DNA of 10,652 nt, taken from positions 1-10,652 of the forward strand of contig JAHDDN010000165.1 of NCBI GenBank assembly GCA_020629335.1. The letters run 5' to 3'. A program made the position numbers and the translations under genes. Source of the stretch: Chitinophagales bacterium (GTDB lineage: Bacteria; Bacteroidota; Bacteroidia; Chitinophagales; UBA2359). The notes under the pieces are model-generated. The model was not told where the DNA came from and ran no database searches. It saw nothing but the letters and a program-made list of their open reading frames with translations. The stretch's first letter is position 1; the number at the start of each line of letters is the position of its first letter. This document shows positions 1 through 7,061 of the stretch, piece after piece.

Positions 1-193
1 TACTTACGATTTCCTTTAGATCAAACGGAATGCCAACGCATTTTTTGAATAAAATCCAGTCATTATGTCAGTTTTTGAAAAACTAAATGTCATGATTGGT
101 GACAAAATGGCTGTTTTGTGTCAAAAAATGTCCGTTTTGATGATTTTGAAAGCTTTTGTGAGAGATTGATAGAGGTGGGGGAATGCTTTGCGC

Positions 194-344
194 AAGGGAT
201 GGTAGCGGTATGTGGCGGCCATGCTGTGACTTACGGCGCTTAGTGATGCGATGGCTGGCCCGCAGGGCAGACAAGCAGCACTTAGCAGAGTAGGAACAGC
301 ATAGCCACATAATAGCGGACAGCCCGACCCGAAGGGATGCGCCC
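194..344 (-). repeat. GC-rich dispersed element, copy A
   Basis: Read on the minus strand, this segment starts with a small CCC-TTC-GGG hairpin (near 328-336). It then runs through GGGTCGGGCTGTCCGC and TATGTGGCTATGCT to CGCCACATACCGCTACCATCCCT. It matches the plus strand at 5056-5196 over most of its length. TATGTGGC near one end can pair with GCCACATA near the other, so the element is an imperfect long palindrome. An inner hairpin is formed by GCCC-TGC-GGGC. It is far more GC-rich than the surrounding DNA. No transposase or target-site duplication is visible. It could be a non-autonomous mobile repeat or a structured RNA element. Confidence 0.75.
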
Positions 345-393
345 AAAAAAGACATATCGATTGTATTGAATCGTGATAAGTGGTATTTTATTT

Positions 394-401
394 TATCTTT
401 G
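394..401 (+). promoter_or_regulatory. Candidate -7 box (TATCTTTG)
   Basis: TATCTTTG matches the Bacteroidota -7 consensus TAnnTTTG and lies 70 bases before the saccharopine reductase start. The nearest upstream TTG (366-368) is 25 bases away, longer than the usual spacing of about 19-21. Only the -7 half is well supported. Confidence 0.4.
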
Positions 402-471
402 CTTTTGAGAGGGGCAAGCTTTTTGTGAGTAAGAAATAGGTGATAATTTGGAACGATAACAATCAAAAAAA

Positions 472-1815
472 ATGAAAAAAATACTGGTTTTAGGAGCTGG
501 TAAATCGGCTACGAGTTTGATTCAATATTTGCTAAATAATGCTGATGCAGAGGATTGGCAAATTACGGTAGGAGACATGGATGCTTCGGTGGCTCAACAA
601 AAAATTGGTGGTCATGCGAGGGGTAAGGGAATTGCGTTTAATGTTTTTGAGGAAGAAGCGAAAGAGGCATTGATTAAGGAGCATGATATTGTGGTTTCTT
701 TATTGCCAGCGAAGTTTCATCCATTGGTATCTAAGTCTTGTTTGGCTTTGGGTAAGCATATTATTACGCCTTCTTATGTATCCAAAGATGACTTGGCTAT
801 GTCGGCTGAGTTTGAAAAGGCGGATTTGCTTTTTATGGGAGAAATGGGTTTGGATCCTGGAATTGATCATATGAGTATGGTTAAAATTTTGGATGAGTTG
901 CGAGCGCAAGGGGCTAAAATTAGTGCAGTTCGTTCTTTTACGGGTGGATTAATTGCGCCAGAGTCTGATGATAATCCTTGGAATTATAAATTTACTTGGG
1001 CACCGATGAATGTGGTATTGGCTGGTCAGGGAACTGCTCAATATCTGAGAGGTGGAAAGCGTCAGTATGTGCCTTATAATCGTTTGTTTAGTTTGTATGA
1101 GACTTATCCGATAGAGGGATATGGAAATTTTGAGGTCTATGCGAATCGGGATTCTATTGTTTATTTTGATAAGTATGAGATAGAGGATGATATTCCGACT
1201 TTTATTAGAGGGACGATGCGTAAGCAGGGTTTTTGTGATAGTTGGAATGCTTTTGTAAAATTGGGCTGGACGGATAATAGTTTTCCGATTGTCAATTCTG
1301 CGGACTTAACTTATAATGATTTGTTGATGGCTTTTTTGCCTAAGGTGAATGAGGAAGATAGTTTGCGTAAGCAGGTGGCAGAGTTTTTAGAAGTAGGGGA
1401 GCGATCTGATGTGATGAATCGATTGGCTTGGTTAGGGCTTTTTGATCATCAGAAAATTACGGTTGATAATGCGACACCGGCTGAAATATTAAAAAGTCTA
1501 TTGGAGCCTAAGTGGAAATTGCAGCCTGAGGATAAAGACATGATTGTGATGTTGCACATAGTAGATTATGAATTAGGCGGTGAGGAGCATCGTTTGAAAT
1601 CTACTTTAGTGGTGAAAGGAGAAAATGCGGAAAATACGGCTATGGCACAGACTGTAGGTTGGCCTTTGGGTATTATGGTGAAGTTGCTTTCGCAAGGAAA
1701 AATAGCTTCCAGAGGAGTTAAAATACCTATTATGAGAGAGGTCTATGAGCCTGTTTTAGAAGAATTAGAGGGCTTTGGGGTGATTTTTAAAGAAAGTGTG
1801 ACCGAAATAGTATAA
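472..1815 (+). CDS. Saccharopine reductase (LYS9-type saccharopine dehydrogenase)
   Basis: This 447-residue cytosolic oxidoreductase interconverts saccharopine with glutamate and alpha-aminoadipate semialdehyde using NADP(H). The N-terminus is a Rossmann fold (KILVLGAGKSA, residues 3-13). From memory of the fungal LYS9 family, the most diagnostic blocks are GEMGLDPGIDH (123-133), GGLIAPESDDNPWNYKF (158-174), ANRDS, and the later RLAWLGLF. The length is almost that of yeast Lys9 (about 446), so it is full length and not fused to a lysine-ketoglutarate reductase. The ATG at 472 follows an A-rich leader, as is usual in Bacteroidota, and opens directly into the Rossmann strand. No lysine biosynthesis or degradation genes are adjacent. 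Since this phylum usually makes lysine through diaminopimelate, a role in lysine breakdown is more likely than synthesis; that is inference. Confidence 0.92.
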   Translation: MKKILVLGAGKSATSLIQYLLNNADAEDWQITVGDMDASVAQQKIGGHARGKGIAFNVFEEEAKEALIKEHDIVVSLLPAKFHPLVSKSCLALGKHIITPSYVSKDDLAMSAEFEKADLLFMGEMGLDPGIDHMSMVKILDELRAQGAKISAVRSFTGGLIAPESDDNPWNYKFTWAPMNVVLAGQGTAQYLRGGKRQYVPYNRLFSLYETYPIEGYGNFEVYANRDSIVYFDKYEIEDDIPTFIRGTMRKQGFCDSWNAFVKLGWTDNSFPIVNSADLTYNDLLMAFLPKVNEEDSLRKQVAEFLEVGERSDVMNRLAWLGLFDHQKITVDNATPAEILKSLLEPKWKLQPEDKDMIVMLHIVDYELGGEEHRLKSTLVVKGENAENTAMAQTVGWPLGIMVKLLSQGKIASRGVKIPIMREVYEPVLEELEGFGVIFKESVTEIV

Positions 1816-1990
1816 AGTCTTGATAATTAGTGTTATATTAGGGAAAGTGTTGCTCATTTTTTGAGTAGATTTTAGGATTAAATTTCATTGGGGGGAACTG
1901 AAAAGCCTCTTTTTAGGGTTGATTATTATACAAAGTGATCCACCATTAATCGATAGAAATTTATTTTCTTACACCCTAAAATTTACCACT

Positions 1991-2173
1991 ATGTTACAAA
2001 GAGTTGAGTATGTTTCGGATTGGTATTCGAATGACGCCATTTGCAAGAAAGCAGAAAAAGTCATAGAGGATTATACAGAGAGAGGATGGAAATTAATTAA
2101 TACAACATTTGGTATTAATGGTTGGTGGAAGCCTACTATGTTTCTTTTCTTTGAGAAGGATGAACTTGCTTAA
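1991..2173 (+). CDS. Small protein, DUF4177-like
   Basis: This is a 60-residue protein starting MLQRVEYVSDWYS, with no signal peptide or membrane segment. A short N-terminal strand is followed by a helix (about 16-30), then ERGWKLINTTF (31-41) and a final strand WKPTMFLFFEKDE. The pattern of strand, helix, 'GW-L' and C-terminal strand resembles small DUF4177-type proteins, but the match is by eye and weak. The frame stays open upstream to a TTG at 1919. I prefer the ATG at 1991 because the added residues look like untranslated leader and the conserved-looking part begins there. It ends just before a strong terminator. Function unknown. Confidence 0.6.
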   Translation: MLQRVEYVSDWYSNDAICKKAEKVIEDYTERGWKLINTTFGINGWWKPTMFLFFEKDELA

Positions 2174-2195
2174 AACAAGTTTCTAAATAAAAAGT

Positions 2196-2231
2196 AAAAA
2201 GGCTTATCAATTAATTTTGATAAGCCTTTTT
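2196..2231. terminator. Bidirectional rho-independent terminator
   Basis: A perfect 15-bp inverted repeat (2196-2210 and 2217-2231) encloses a 6-base loop. The stem AAAAAGGCTTATCAA is flanked by A's on the left and a T tract on the right, so it works in both directions. It sits between the small plus-strand gene and the minus-strand DUF1415 gene, which converge on it. Confidence 0.92.
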
Positions 2232-2256
2232 TTTGGGGGGAATACTAAAACAATTT

Positions 2257-2844
2257 TTATTGCTTAATTTTCTTCAATACTTCATCAATTCCTTCTTGCC
2301 CTAATTTTTTCAAATGCTCTATGTTTTTCAATGGGATAGCATCCACATCAGGATGAGTATCCACAGCTTTAGTGACATCCTTCTCCCTTAATAAATGCAG
2401 CATTGGATAAGGGGAGCGATTGGTATAATTAGACGGGTCCGATTTTTCCAAATCATCAAACTGAAATTCAGGATGAAAAGGAGCTACTTGAATAACGCCT
2501 TCGAGCTCTAATTGCCCGATCATATCTTCCACATCATTATCATAAAAGAGCATATAATCATCAAACTTCCTTAGCACAAAAGGATGAATCAGCATAGTCG
2601 TTTCAAATGGTACCTTATAGTTTTCTAGTTTATCTTCCAACATCGTCTGGCTGGCCAGTAGTGCCATTTGTTCATGTAAATCTCTCCAAAGGGCATCTTC
2701 CGTTTTTGCTTCACTCACTGCAAACTGGATTAATTGTCCATCAAATACTCGCTTTGCAAAGGGGCAAAGATTTTCTTTAATGACCATTAAGTCAATCCAA
2801 TTTTGAGTGTTAGCAATATATTGCTTGCGTTTTTCTGCTTTCAT
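2257..2844 (-). CDS. DUF1415 family protein
   Basis: This 195-residue soluble protein of unknown function belongs to the DUF1415 family. Recognisable family blocks are NWIDLMVIKENLCPFAK (15-31), TTMLIHPFVL (82-91), the FHPEFQF block (123-129), and NYTNRSPYPMLHLLRE (139-154). The length is normal for the family and nothing is missing. The conserved cysteine (27), histidines and aspartates could form an active or metal site, but I know of no demonstrated reaction. The start lies 35 bases after the permease stop on the same strand, and the terminator at 2196-2231 follows it, so it is probably the last gene of the ABC transporter operon. No direct functional tie to the transporter can be inferred from the sequence. 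Confidence 0.9.
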   Translation of the reverse strand: MKAEKRKQYIANTQNWIDLMVIKENLCPFAKRVFDGQLIQFAVSEAKTEDALWRDLHEQMALLASQTMLEDKLENYKVPFETTMLIHPFVLRKFDDYMLFYDNDVEDMIGQLELEGVIQVAPFHPEFQFDDLEKSDPSNYTNRSPYPMLHLLREKDVTKAVDTHPDVDAIPLKNIEHLKKLGQEGIDEVLKKIKQ

Positions 2845-2879
2845 TATGCTTAAGTAGTTGAATGAAAATAATGGCTTCC

Positions 2880-4079
2880 TTATGTCCTTAATATATTACC
2901 TTCGCTATCAAACCAACGGAAACAAACCAATACACTGATTCCAGCAAATGCTAATAGCGATAATAAAACTACAGCCAATAGCCCATAGTCTAAAGTGTTA
3001 GCAATGATTTCCTTAGTGGCTAATGCGATATTCAAGATGGGTACTAAAGCAGTCATAAAGGTCAGCTTAACAGACGGAATAAAGCTAAAAATAAGCGGCA
3101 AGAAAATAACGATACTCATAGGAGACATCAAACTCTGCGCTTCTTTAAAGGATTTAGAGTAAATTGATATAGCTGTTAGTAGTCCTGCGAAGAAGATACA
3201 CAAAGGTATCAACATCGCCAATAAAAGCAAAATAAATTCAGGATTCAAAATACCTGTGATCGCTTCCTTAAAAGCCGATGGCATAGAGGAGGAGAAGCTC
3301 ATATACATATAGATACCCAATAAGGAAAGCAAAGCAGAAACAAGGCCCGTTAGGGAGATGACGCCCATTTTTCCTAAGAGAATCTGCATTCGGCTCACTG
3401 GAGATGTTAAGATGGTTTCTATGGTTCCCCTTTCTTTTTCTCCTGTAAATAAGTCAATGGCAGGATAAGTACAGCCCATAAAGGCAAAGATCACAAAGAA
3501 GTAAGGAATCAAGCTTCCCAAGGTTTTGCTAAACTGTTCTTGCTGGGTGGCTAAGTTTTTTTTCTCTAATGCAACAGGTTTTACAAAAGCCGTTTTTAGG
3601 CCTTCTCCACGCAGTCGTTTATTCATGACTCTGTCCTCATAGCTCTCAAAAAAGCCATTGATCCGTTTGATATACTCGGCGTCTTGTTCATCTTTTTCAA
3701 TGAAATACATCTTGATATCTCCCGTTTGTAATTGAGCAATTTTAGCGTCATAATCGGGAGCGATGACAAAGCCAAAATCCAAACTATCATTACGGACCAT
3801 TTCCTCCATATCCGCTTCATTCATTCCCTGAATCAGAGTGTACTCATTGTCTCTATCCGTAAAATCTTCGATTATCTTAGCCCCATTTTGATTACTAATC
3901 AGACCGATGTTTAATTTTTTACTCTTTGCTTTTTCTAATTGTGATTCAGTAAACATGGATACACCCGAAAATAAAATCGGGAATAAAAGCAATGGAATCA
4001 CAATCATGGTAATAAGGGTTCTCTTATCGCGCATAGTGTCTAATAGCTCCTTGCGCATGATGGTTAATATCTTCTTCAT
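2880..4079 (-). CDS. natB: ABC-2 type permease, NatB-like
   Basis: This 399-residue inner-membrane permease is the partner of the adjacent ATPase. TM1 is at about 21-43, followed by a large extracytoplasmic domain (about 45-187). TM2 is at about 189-211. The cytoplasmic motif FTGEKERGTIETILTSPVSR (211-230) is typical of NatB/ABC-2 exporters. Four or five more TM segments follow (about 235-260, 281-307, 317-335, 340-356 and 365-387). NatB proteins of Bacillus act in Na+ efflux, but the wider family exports varied substrates, so the ion specificity here is unproven. Its ATG overlaps the stop codon of the ATPase gene (ATGA), implying translational coupling. Confidence 0.9.
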   Translation of the reverse strand: MKKILTIMRKELLDTMRDKRTLITMIVIPLLLFPILFSGVSMFTESQLEKAKSKKLNIGLISNQNGAKIIEDFTDRDNEYTLIQGMNEADMEEMVRNDSLDFGFVIAPDYDAKIAQLQTGDIKMYFIEKDEQDAEYIKRINGFFESYEDRVMNKRLRGEGLKTAFVKPVALEKKNLATQQEQFSKTLGSLIPYFFVIFAFMGCTYPAIDLFTGEKERGTIETILTSPVSRMQILLGKMGVISLTGLVSALLSLLGIYMYMSFSSSMPSAFKEAITGILNPEFILLLLAMLIPLCIFFAGLLTAISIYSKSFKEAQSLMSPMSIVIFLPLIFSFIPSVKLTFMTALVPILNIALATKEIIANTLDYGLLAVVLLSLLAFAGISVLVCFRWFDSEGNILRT

Positions 4080-4843
4080 GATTCTGATTCGTTTACAATT
4101 CTAATAAATTCTTCTGTCAAATTAGCTGTTTGCATATTATCCCTAAACTCCTTTAAGGTACCATTAAATAACAAATTTCCTTTATGAATAATCGCCAAAT
4201 CATCACAAAGCAAATCGACCTCACTCATAATATGCGAGGAGAAAAGCACAGTTTTCCCAGCCTTCTTACAATCGCTAATCAAATTGATAATATTCTTAGC
4301 CGTAATCACATCCAAACCAGAAGTAGGCTCATCAAATACCACCACTTCAGGATCATGGATCATTGTTCTAGCGATAGACACTTTTTGTCGCATACCCGTA
4401 GACAAAGAGCCAATTCGTTTTTTCGCAAAATCGTGCATATCCAATAGGTCGTATAATTCCTCCTTTTTTCTATTAAAATCACTCGAACTCACTTCAAATA
4501 AATCTGCAAAATACTTAATGATCTCATTGGGTGTCAAGCGATCATAAAGGCCCGTAGAACCTGTCAAAAATCCTAGTCGTTTACGTACTTCATTGGGTTG
4601 GCTAACCGTATCATGTCCAGCCACTTTCACGCTTCCTCCTGTTGGTTGTAGAATAGTAGAAATCATCCGCAAGCTGGTCGTTTTTCCAGCCCCATTCGGA
4701 CCTAAGAGCGAAAACACTCGCCCCGGTTGACAAGTAAAGCTGACATCATTCACGACAGTTAGTTTCTTGGCATTATTACCCAACTCCTGTCGCTTCTGTT
4801 TATTTAGCTTAAACTCCTTAGTCAAATTTTGAACTTCAATCAT
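4076..4843 (-). CDS. natA: ABC transporter ATP-binding protein, NatA-like
   Basis: This 255-residue cytoplasmic ATPase powers the NatB-like permease encoded immediately downstream. Motifs are complete: Walker A GPNGAGKTT (48-56), signature LSTGMRQ (147-153), Walker B VVVFDEP (167-173), D-loop SGLD (175-178) and H-loop His204. The segment LGFLTGSTGLYDRLTPNE (90-107), where many ABC ATPases have a Q-loop glutamine, is the form I associate with NatA homologues. A basic insertion (about 12-27) lies before the first core strand. It is the first gene of a probable natA-natB-DUF1415 operon. No good promoter box lies directly upstream; a candidate -7 box occurs about 435 bases upstream, beyond the repeat nest. 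Confidence 0.92.
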   Translation of the reverse strand: MIEVQNLTKEFKLNKQKRQELGNNAKKLTVVNDVSFTCQPGRVFSLLGPNGAGKTTSLRMISTILQPTGGSVKVAGHDTVSQPNEVRKRLGFLTGSTGLYDRLTPNEIIKYFADLFEVSSSDFNRKKEELYDLLDMHDFAKKRIGSLSTGMRQKVSIARTMIHDPEVVVFDEPTSGLDVITAKNIINLISDCKKAGKTVLFSSHIMSEVDLLCDDLAIIHKGNLLFNGTLKEFRDNMQTANLTEEFIRIVNESES

Positions 4844-4912
4844 GTTATAGATATTGGTTGATTAATTTAGGTAATGATCTTTTATGGATTTTTTGTCTCA
4901 TCATGGGCGAAA

Positions 4913-4938
4913 GGGCGGACACATAGATCCGCCCCTAC
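4913..4938. repeat. REP-like short palindrome 1
   Basis: GGGCGGA (4913-4919) and TCCGCCC (4928-4934) form a perfect 7-bp stem with loop CACATAGA, followed by CTAC. The reverse complement of 5010-5036 has the same plan (GGGCGC, ACACATAGG, GCGCCCCTAC) with different inner stem pairs that still pair. I recall similar 'GGGCG...CGCCCCTAC' palindromes in many bacterial genomes, but cannot check that here. Confidence 0.75.
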
Positions 4939-4985
4939 ATTATTTGTTTTTCTATCATTGATCGTTTATCCTTATTTGGGGCTTC

Positions 4986-5058
4986 CCCTTTTTTATTTTT
5001 CATCGGACCGTAGGGGCGCTACCTATGTGTGCGCCCTCCGATGAAAAATAAAAAAGGG
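4986..5058. repeat. 22-bp inverted repeat enclosing REP-like palindrome 2
   Basis: The arms 4986-5007 and 5037-5058 are exact reverse complements over 22 bp (right arm starts TCCGATGAAAAATA). The 29-base centre contains GGGCGC (5014-5019) and GCGCCC (5031-5036), which extend the structure as an inner hairpin. The inner unit is an inverted, diverged copy of the palindrome at 4913-4938. The whole could form a large cruciform in DNA or a very stable hairpin in RNA. It may be a small non-autonomous insertion. Confidence 0.85.
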
Positions 5059-5196
5059 TCGGGCTGTCCGCTCTTATGTGGCTATGCTACTCCTACTACA
5101 CTAAGGCAGACTTGTCTGCCCTTTCAGGGCCAGCCTGCGTCTGCCTAAGTTCCGTAAGTCGCATCATGGACGCCACATACCGCTACCATCCCTAAG
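5056..5196 (+). repeat. GC-rich dispersed element, copy B
   Basis: This is the second copy of the element at 194-344, in the opposite orientation. The ends are best conserved: GGGTCGGGCTGTCCGCT with TTATGTGGCTATGCT on the left, and CGCCACATACCGCTACCAT on the right. The middle has diverged. TATGTGGC near the left end can pair with GCCACATA near the right end. In the middle GGCAGA-CTTG-TCTGCC is a perfect small hairpin, and GCCCT-TTC-AGGGC replaces the GCCC-TGC-GGGC hairpin of copy A. Its left edge runs into the right arm of the 22-bp inverted repeat. Confidence 0.8.
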
Positions 5197-5277
5197 CCAA
5201 TTTTTAGTAGTAAACATTTAATAGAGCATCTGTTTTGTGACGTATTAATTATAACCCCATTTTTTAAAATATAATTT

Positions 5278-5285
5278 CAAAGATA
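5278..5285 (-). promoter_or_regulatory. Possible minus-strand -7 box (TATCTTTG)
   Basis: Read on the minus strand this is TATCTTTG, matching TAnnTTTG. No TTG lies at the usual distance upstream, so only half of a promoter is visible. If active, it would transcribe leftward through copy B and the palindromes into natA, giving a leader of over 400 bases. Confidence 0.25.
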
Positions 5286-5363
5286 GGGAATTTTTTAATG
5301 GAAAGAATAGCTTGAATCATCATTTCAACTTGAATACAAAATGACCAAAACGGAATATGATTA

Positions 5364-6854
5364 TTATAGATTTAGTTCCTTATTCAGTAGTATCTCTTTA
5401 ATACTTCTATTTTCTATCTTAGCTTGTGTCCATAAAAGGAGTTCATCTAAGGCAGGAATAGGGGTGTTACTGTTTTCTAATTCCTTAAGAGCTTTAAATA
5501 ATTGCTTTAATATTTCTTTTTTCTGTTTAGTATAAGGTGGACATTTTTCTAGTAATGTAAAGTGCTTTAAGACTAATGATTCAAAATCTCCTAGGTGATC
5601 TTGAGCTTTAAGGCTCTTTTTAGTAGATGAAATTTGGTTTTCAATGTGTTTCGCTTCTTGATCATATAGAATAGGCATTTCAAGGATTCTGGCAGCATAT
5701 ACTATATTTTTACTTTTGTGATCCATTTTATTATAAGAATTAATTAGTAAGGCTAACCAACGATAAGCTTCGTTATTTTCCCCATTTAAAAAAAATAGAG
5801 ATAAAATATTGAATTGATAAGCGAGTACACGCTTAGGCTTAACCACTTTACAAAGCGCCTCCCAGTTTTCCTCTATTTGTTTCACTAAATTAGTCGCCTC
5901 TTCAAAATTATGTTTACTGATATAGTAGCGAAGGCCAAAAAAATAATAGGTGTTGTCAATACTTTCAAAATGTGCAGTTTTTTTCAGATTCTTTAGTTTT
6001 TGTAGTATTTCAGGAATTTCATCTAAGCGCTCTCCTGTTTCACAAATGATTAGAAAATTACAAAGTGCCTTTTTATATTTTTGGTGCTCAATATCTATAT
6101 CATCATTTTCTTCAATTAGTTTTATCAACTGAGTAGCATGTTCATAAGATAGGTCTAAATTTCCACTTAGTTTATACTCAATACTTTTAATATAGTGATA
6201 TGTTTTACAATTGTCAATGTGATTTTCTTCAGGGGGAGATTGTAATACTTGATGTTGGATTAATTCATCATAACGTAATTTGTTTTTAGGATTTCTAATA
6301 TAAACATCCTCCTTTAAGATAAAATTTAATTCCGTTTGAATATCAGATAAATTGGTCTTGACATAAATCTGATGTAGGTATGCTTGTCTTTCCTTTTGTA
6401 ATGCTAAAATGGTGCTTTCTGTTTTGTTATTAGGTTGTGCTCGCTCTGCTTTAAGAGACCAATTACAAAGAGTCAATAATGCTTCATAATCTTGTTTATC
6501 TAAGGCTGAGTTCTTGATTTTAGGCATTCGCTTTTTTATCTCAGCTATTTGTCCTTTTTCATATAAGTGAGGTATCTGATTAATGAACTTATTGATTGGG
6601 TCTTTTTGAGTATGAAAAATGACTAGGCTTTCTAATAGCTTATCATATAATTCCTTGTTCTTTCTAGATGATTGCAATTCATGAGTTTTGGCTAACTCTT
6701 TCTTATCTCCTTTAATATCATCTATTATCTTATATAGTCTAATAAAATTAGGCTCTTTTTTACTTGTTGTTTTTTTTGAAATAAGACTAAAATGGCGTTT
6801 TTCATGTTTGTCTAATCCTTTATAAAGTTGTAGGAGTTTGTCAATGTTTTCCAT
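5364..6854 (-). CDS. Helical repeat protein of unknown function
   Basis: This is a 496-residue protein with no signal peptide, membrane segment or recognisable catalytic motif. It starts MENIDKLLQLYKGLDKHEKRHFSLISKK, a charged helical region. The rest is rich in Lys, Glu and Leu and reads as paired amphipathic helices, such as NLDLSYEHATQLIKLIEEN and HNFEEATNLVKQIEENWEAL, in the style of TPR or other alpha-solenoid repeats. I recall similar 'LYK-L---EKK-F' hypothetical proteins in Saprospiraceae-like genomes but cannot name a family. A cytoplasmic scaffold or protein-binding role is plausible; this is inference. It is alone on its strand, with a repeat nest downstream and a divergent promoter region upstream. 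Confidence 0.75.
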   Translation of the reverse strand: MENIDKLLQLYKGLDKHEKRHFSLISKKTTSKKEPNFIRLYKIIDDIKGDKKELAKTHELQSSRKNKELYDKLLESLVIFHTQKDPINKFINQIPHLYEKGQIAEIKKRMPKIKNSALDKQDYEALLTLCNWSLKAERAQPNNKTESTILALQKERQAYLHQIYVKTNLSDIQTELNFILKEDVYIRNPKNKLRYDELIQHQVLQSPPEENHIDNCKTYHYIKSIEYKLSGNLDLSYEHATQLIKLIEENDDIDIEHQKYKKALCNFLIICETGERLDEIPEILQKLKNLKKTAHFESIDNTYYFFGLRYYISKHNFEEATNLVKQIEENWEALCKVVKPKRVLAYQFNILSLFFLNGENNEAYRWLALLINSYNKMDHKSKNIVYAARILEMPILYDQEAKHIENQISSTKKSLKAQDHLGDFESLVLKHFTLLEKCPPYTKQKKEILKQLFKALKELENSNTPIPALDELLLWTQAKIENRSIKEILLNKELNL

Positions 6855-6961
6855 GTTTTGAATGTTTACTTTAGGAGATAATGATTCAGTGAATATATAG
6901 ATAATAAATTAAAATAGTTGTGTTTAGAATGTTAATTTATCCATTGTTTTTTTGATAAATG

Positions 6962-7024
6962 TTTGCTTTAGGAAAAATGAAGAAAGCTCTTCCTTGTTGG
7001 AGGTGATTTGATAGTTTAACTTTG
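6962..7024 (+). repeat. Promoter-bearing direct repeat, unit 1
   Basis: The unit opens with TTTGCTTTAGG, has the 14-base core AAAGCTCTTCCTTG (6983-6996), then TGGAG, and ends in AGTTTAACTTTG. Unit 2 repeats these blocks in the same order; the promoter boxes are 99 bp apart. Confidence 0.75.
6994..7024 (+). promoter_or_regulatory. Upstream promoter P1 (TTG-N20-TAACTTTG)
   Basis: TTG (6994-6996) and TAACTTTG (7017-7024) are separated by 20 bases, matching the Bacteroidota -33/-7 architecture. This distal copy would start transcription near 7030, giving a leader of about 150 bases that includes the second promoter. Confidence 0.6.
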
Positions 7025-7061
7025 GCTTAAGATAAATTACTTTTCCAAATACTTCTTACAA

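Larger units (their letters stand above)
1..471. other. Gene-free left flank
   Basis: I see no convincing gene here. A 127-codon minus-strand reading frame (466-83) runs through the GC-rich repeat element, and its translation is biased and repetitive, so I treat it as spurious. A 34-codon plus-strand frame (65-169) also has no supporting feature. The stretch holds four TGTCA/TGACA pentamers (66-123), one copy of a dispersed GC-rich element (194-330), and a candidate -7 promoter box for the downstream saccharopine reductase gene (394-401). Confidence 0.6.
4844..5363. other. Gene-free repeat nest
   Basis: I find no credible gene in this stretch between two minus-strand genes. It contains, in order: a REP-like palindrome (4913-4938), a long inverted repeat (4986-5058) enclosing a second REP-like palindrome in the opposite orientation, a second copy of the GC-rich dispersed element (5056-5196), and AT-rich DNA with a possible minus-strand -7 box (5278-5285). 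A 64-codon plus-strand frame at 5341-5535 is antisense to the end of the 496-residue gene and is not credited. Confidence 0.75.

Noticed and set aside
83..466. 127-codon minus-strand reading frame
   Set aside because: It overlaps the GC-rich repeat element, has an odd composition with no domain or signal, and similar frames arise whenever this repeat is translated.
700..909. Frames antisense to or overlapping the saccharopine reductase gene (also 683-874)
   Set aside because: They lie wholly inside a confidently identified gene and show no coding character.
1890..2240. G6 tracts at 1890-1895 and 2235-2240 as phase-variation tracts or element borders
   Set aside because: Both are outside coding sequence and share only about 10 bases (TTGGGGGGAA). 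There is no target duplication or promoter overlap to support a role.
4184..4547. Two plus-strand frames opposite the NatA gene
   Set aside because: They are antisense shadows of a gene with every ABC ATPase motif.
4913..5058. CRISPR array
   Set aside because: There are only two related palindromes, in opposite orientation, with no regularly spaced direct repeats and no cas genes nearby.
194..5196. A composite transposon bounded by the two inverted GC-rich elements
   Set aside because: The genes between them are housekeeping types, there is no transposase, and the copies are diverged and lack visible target-site duplications.
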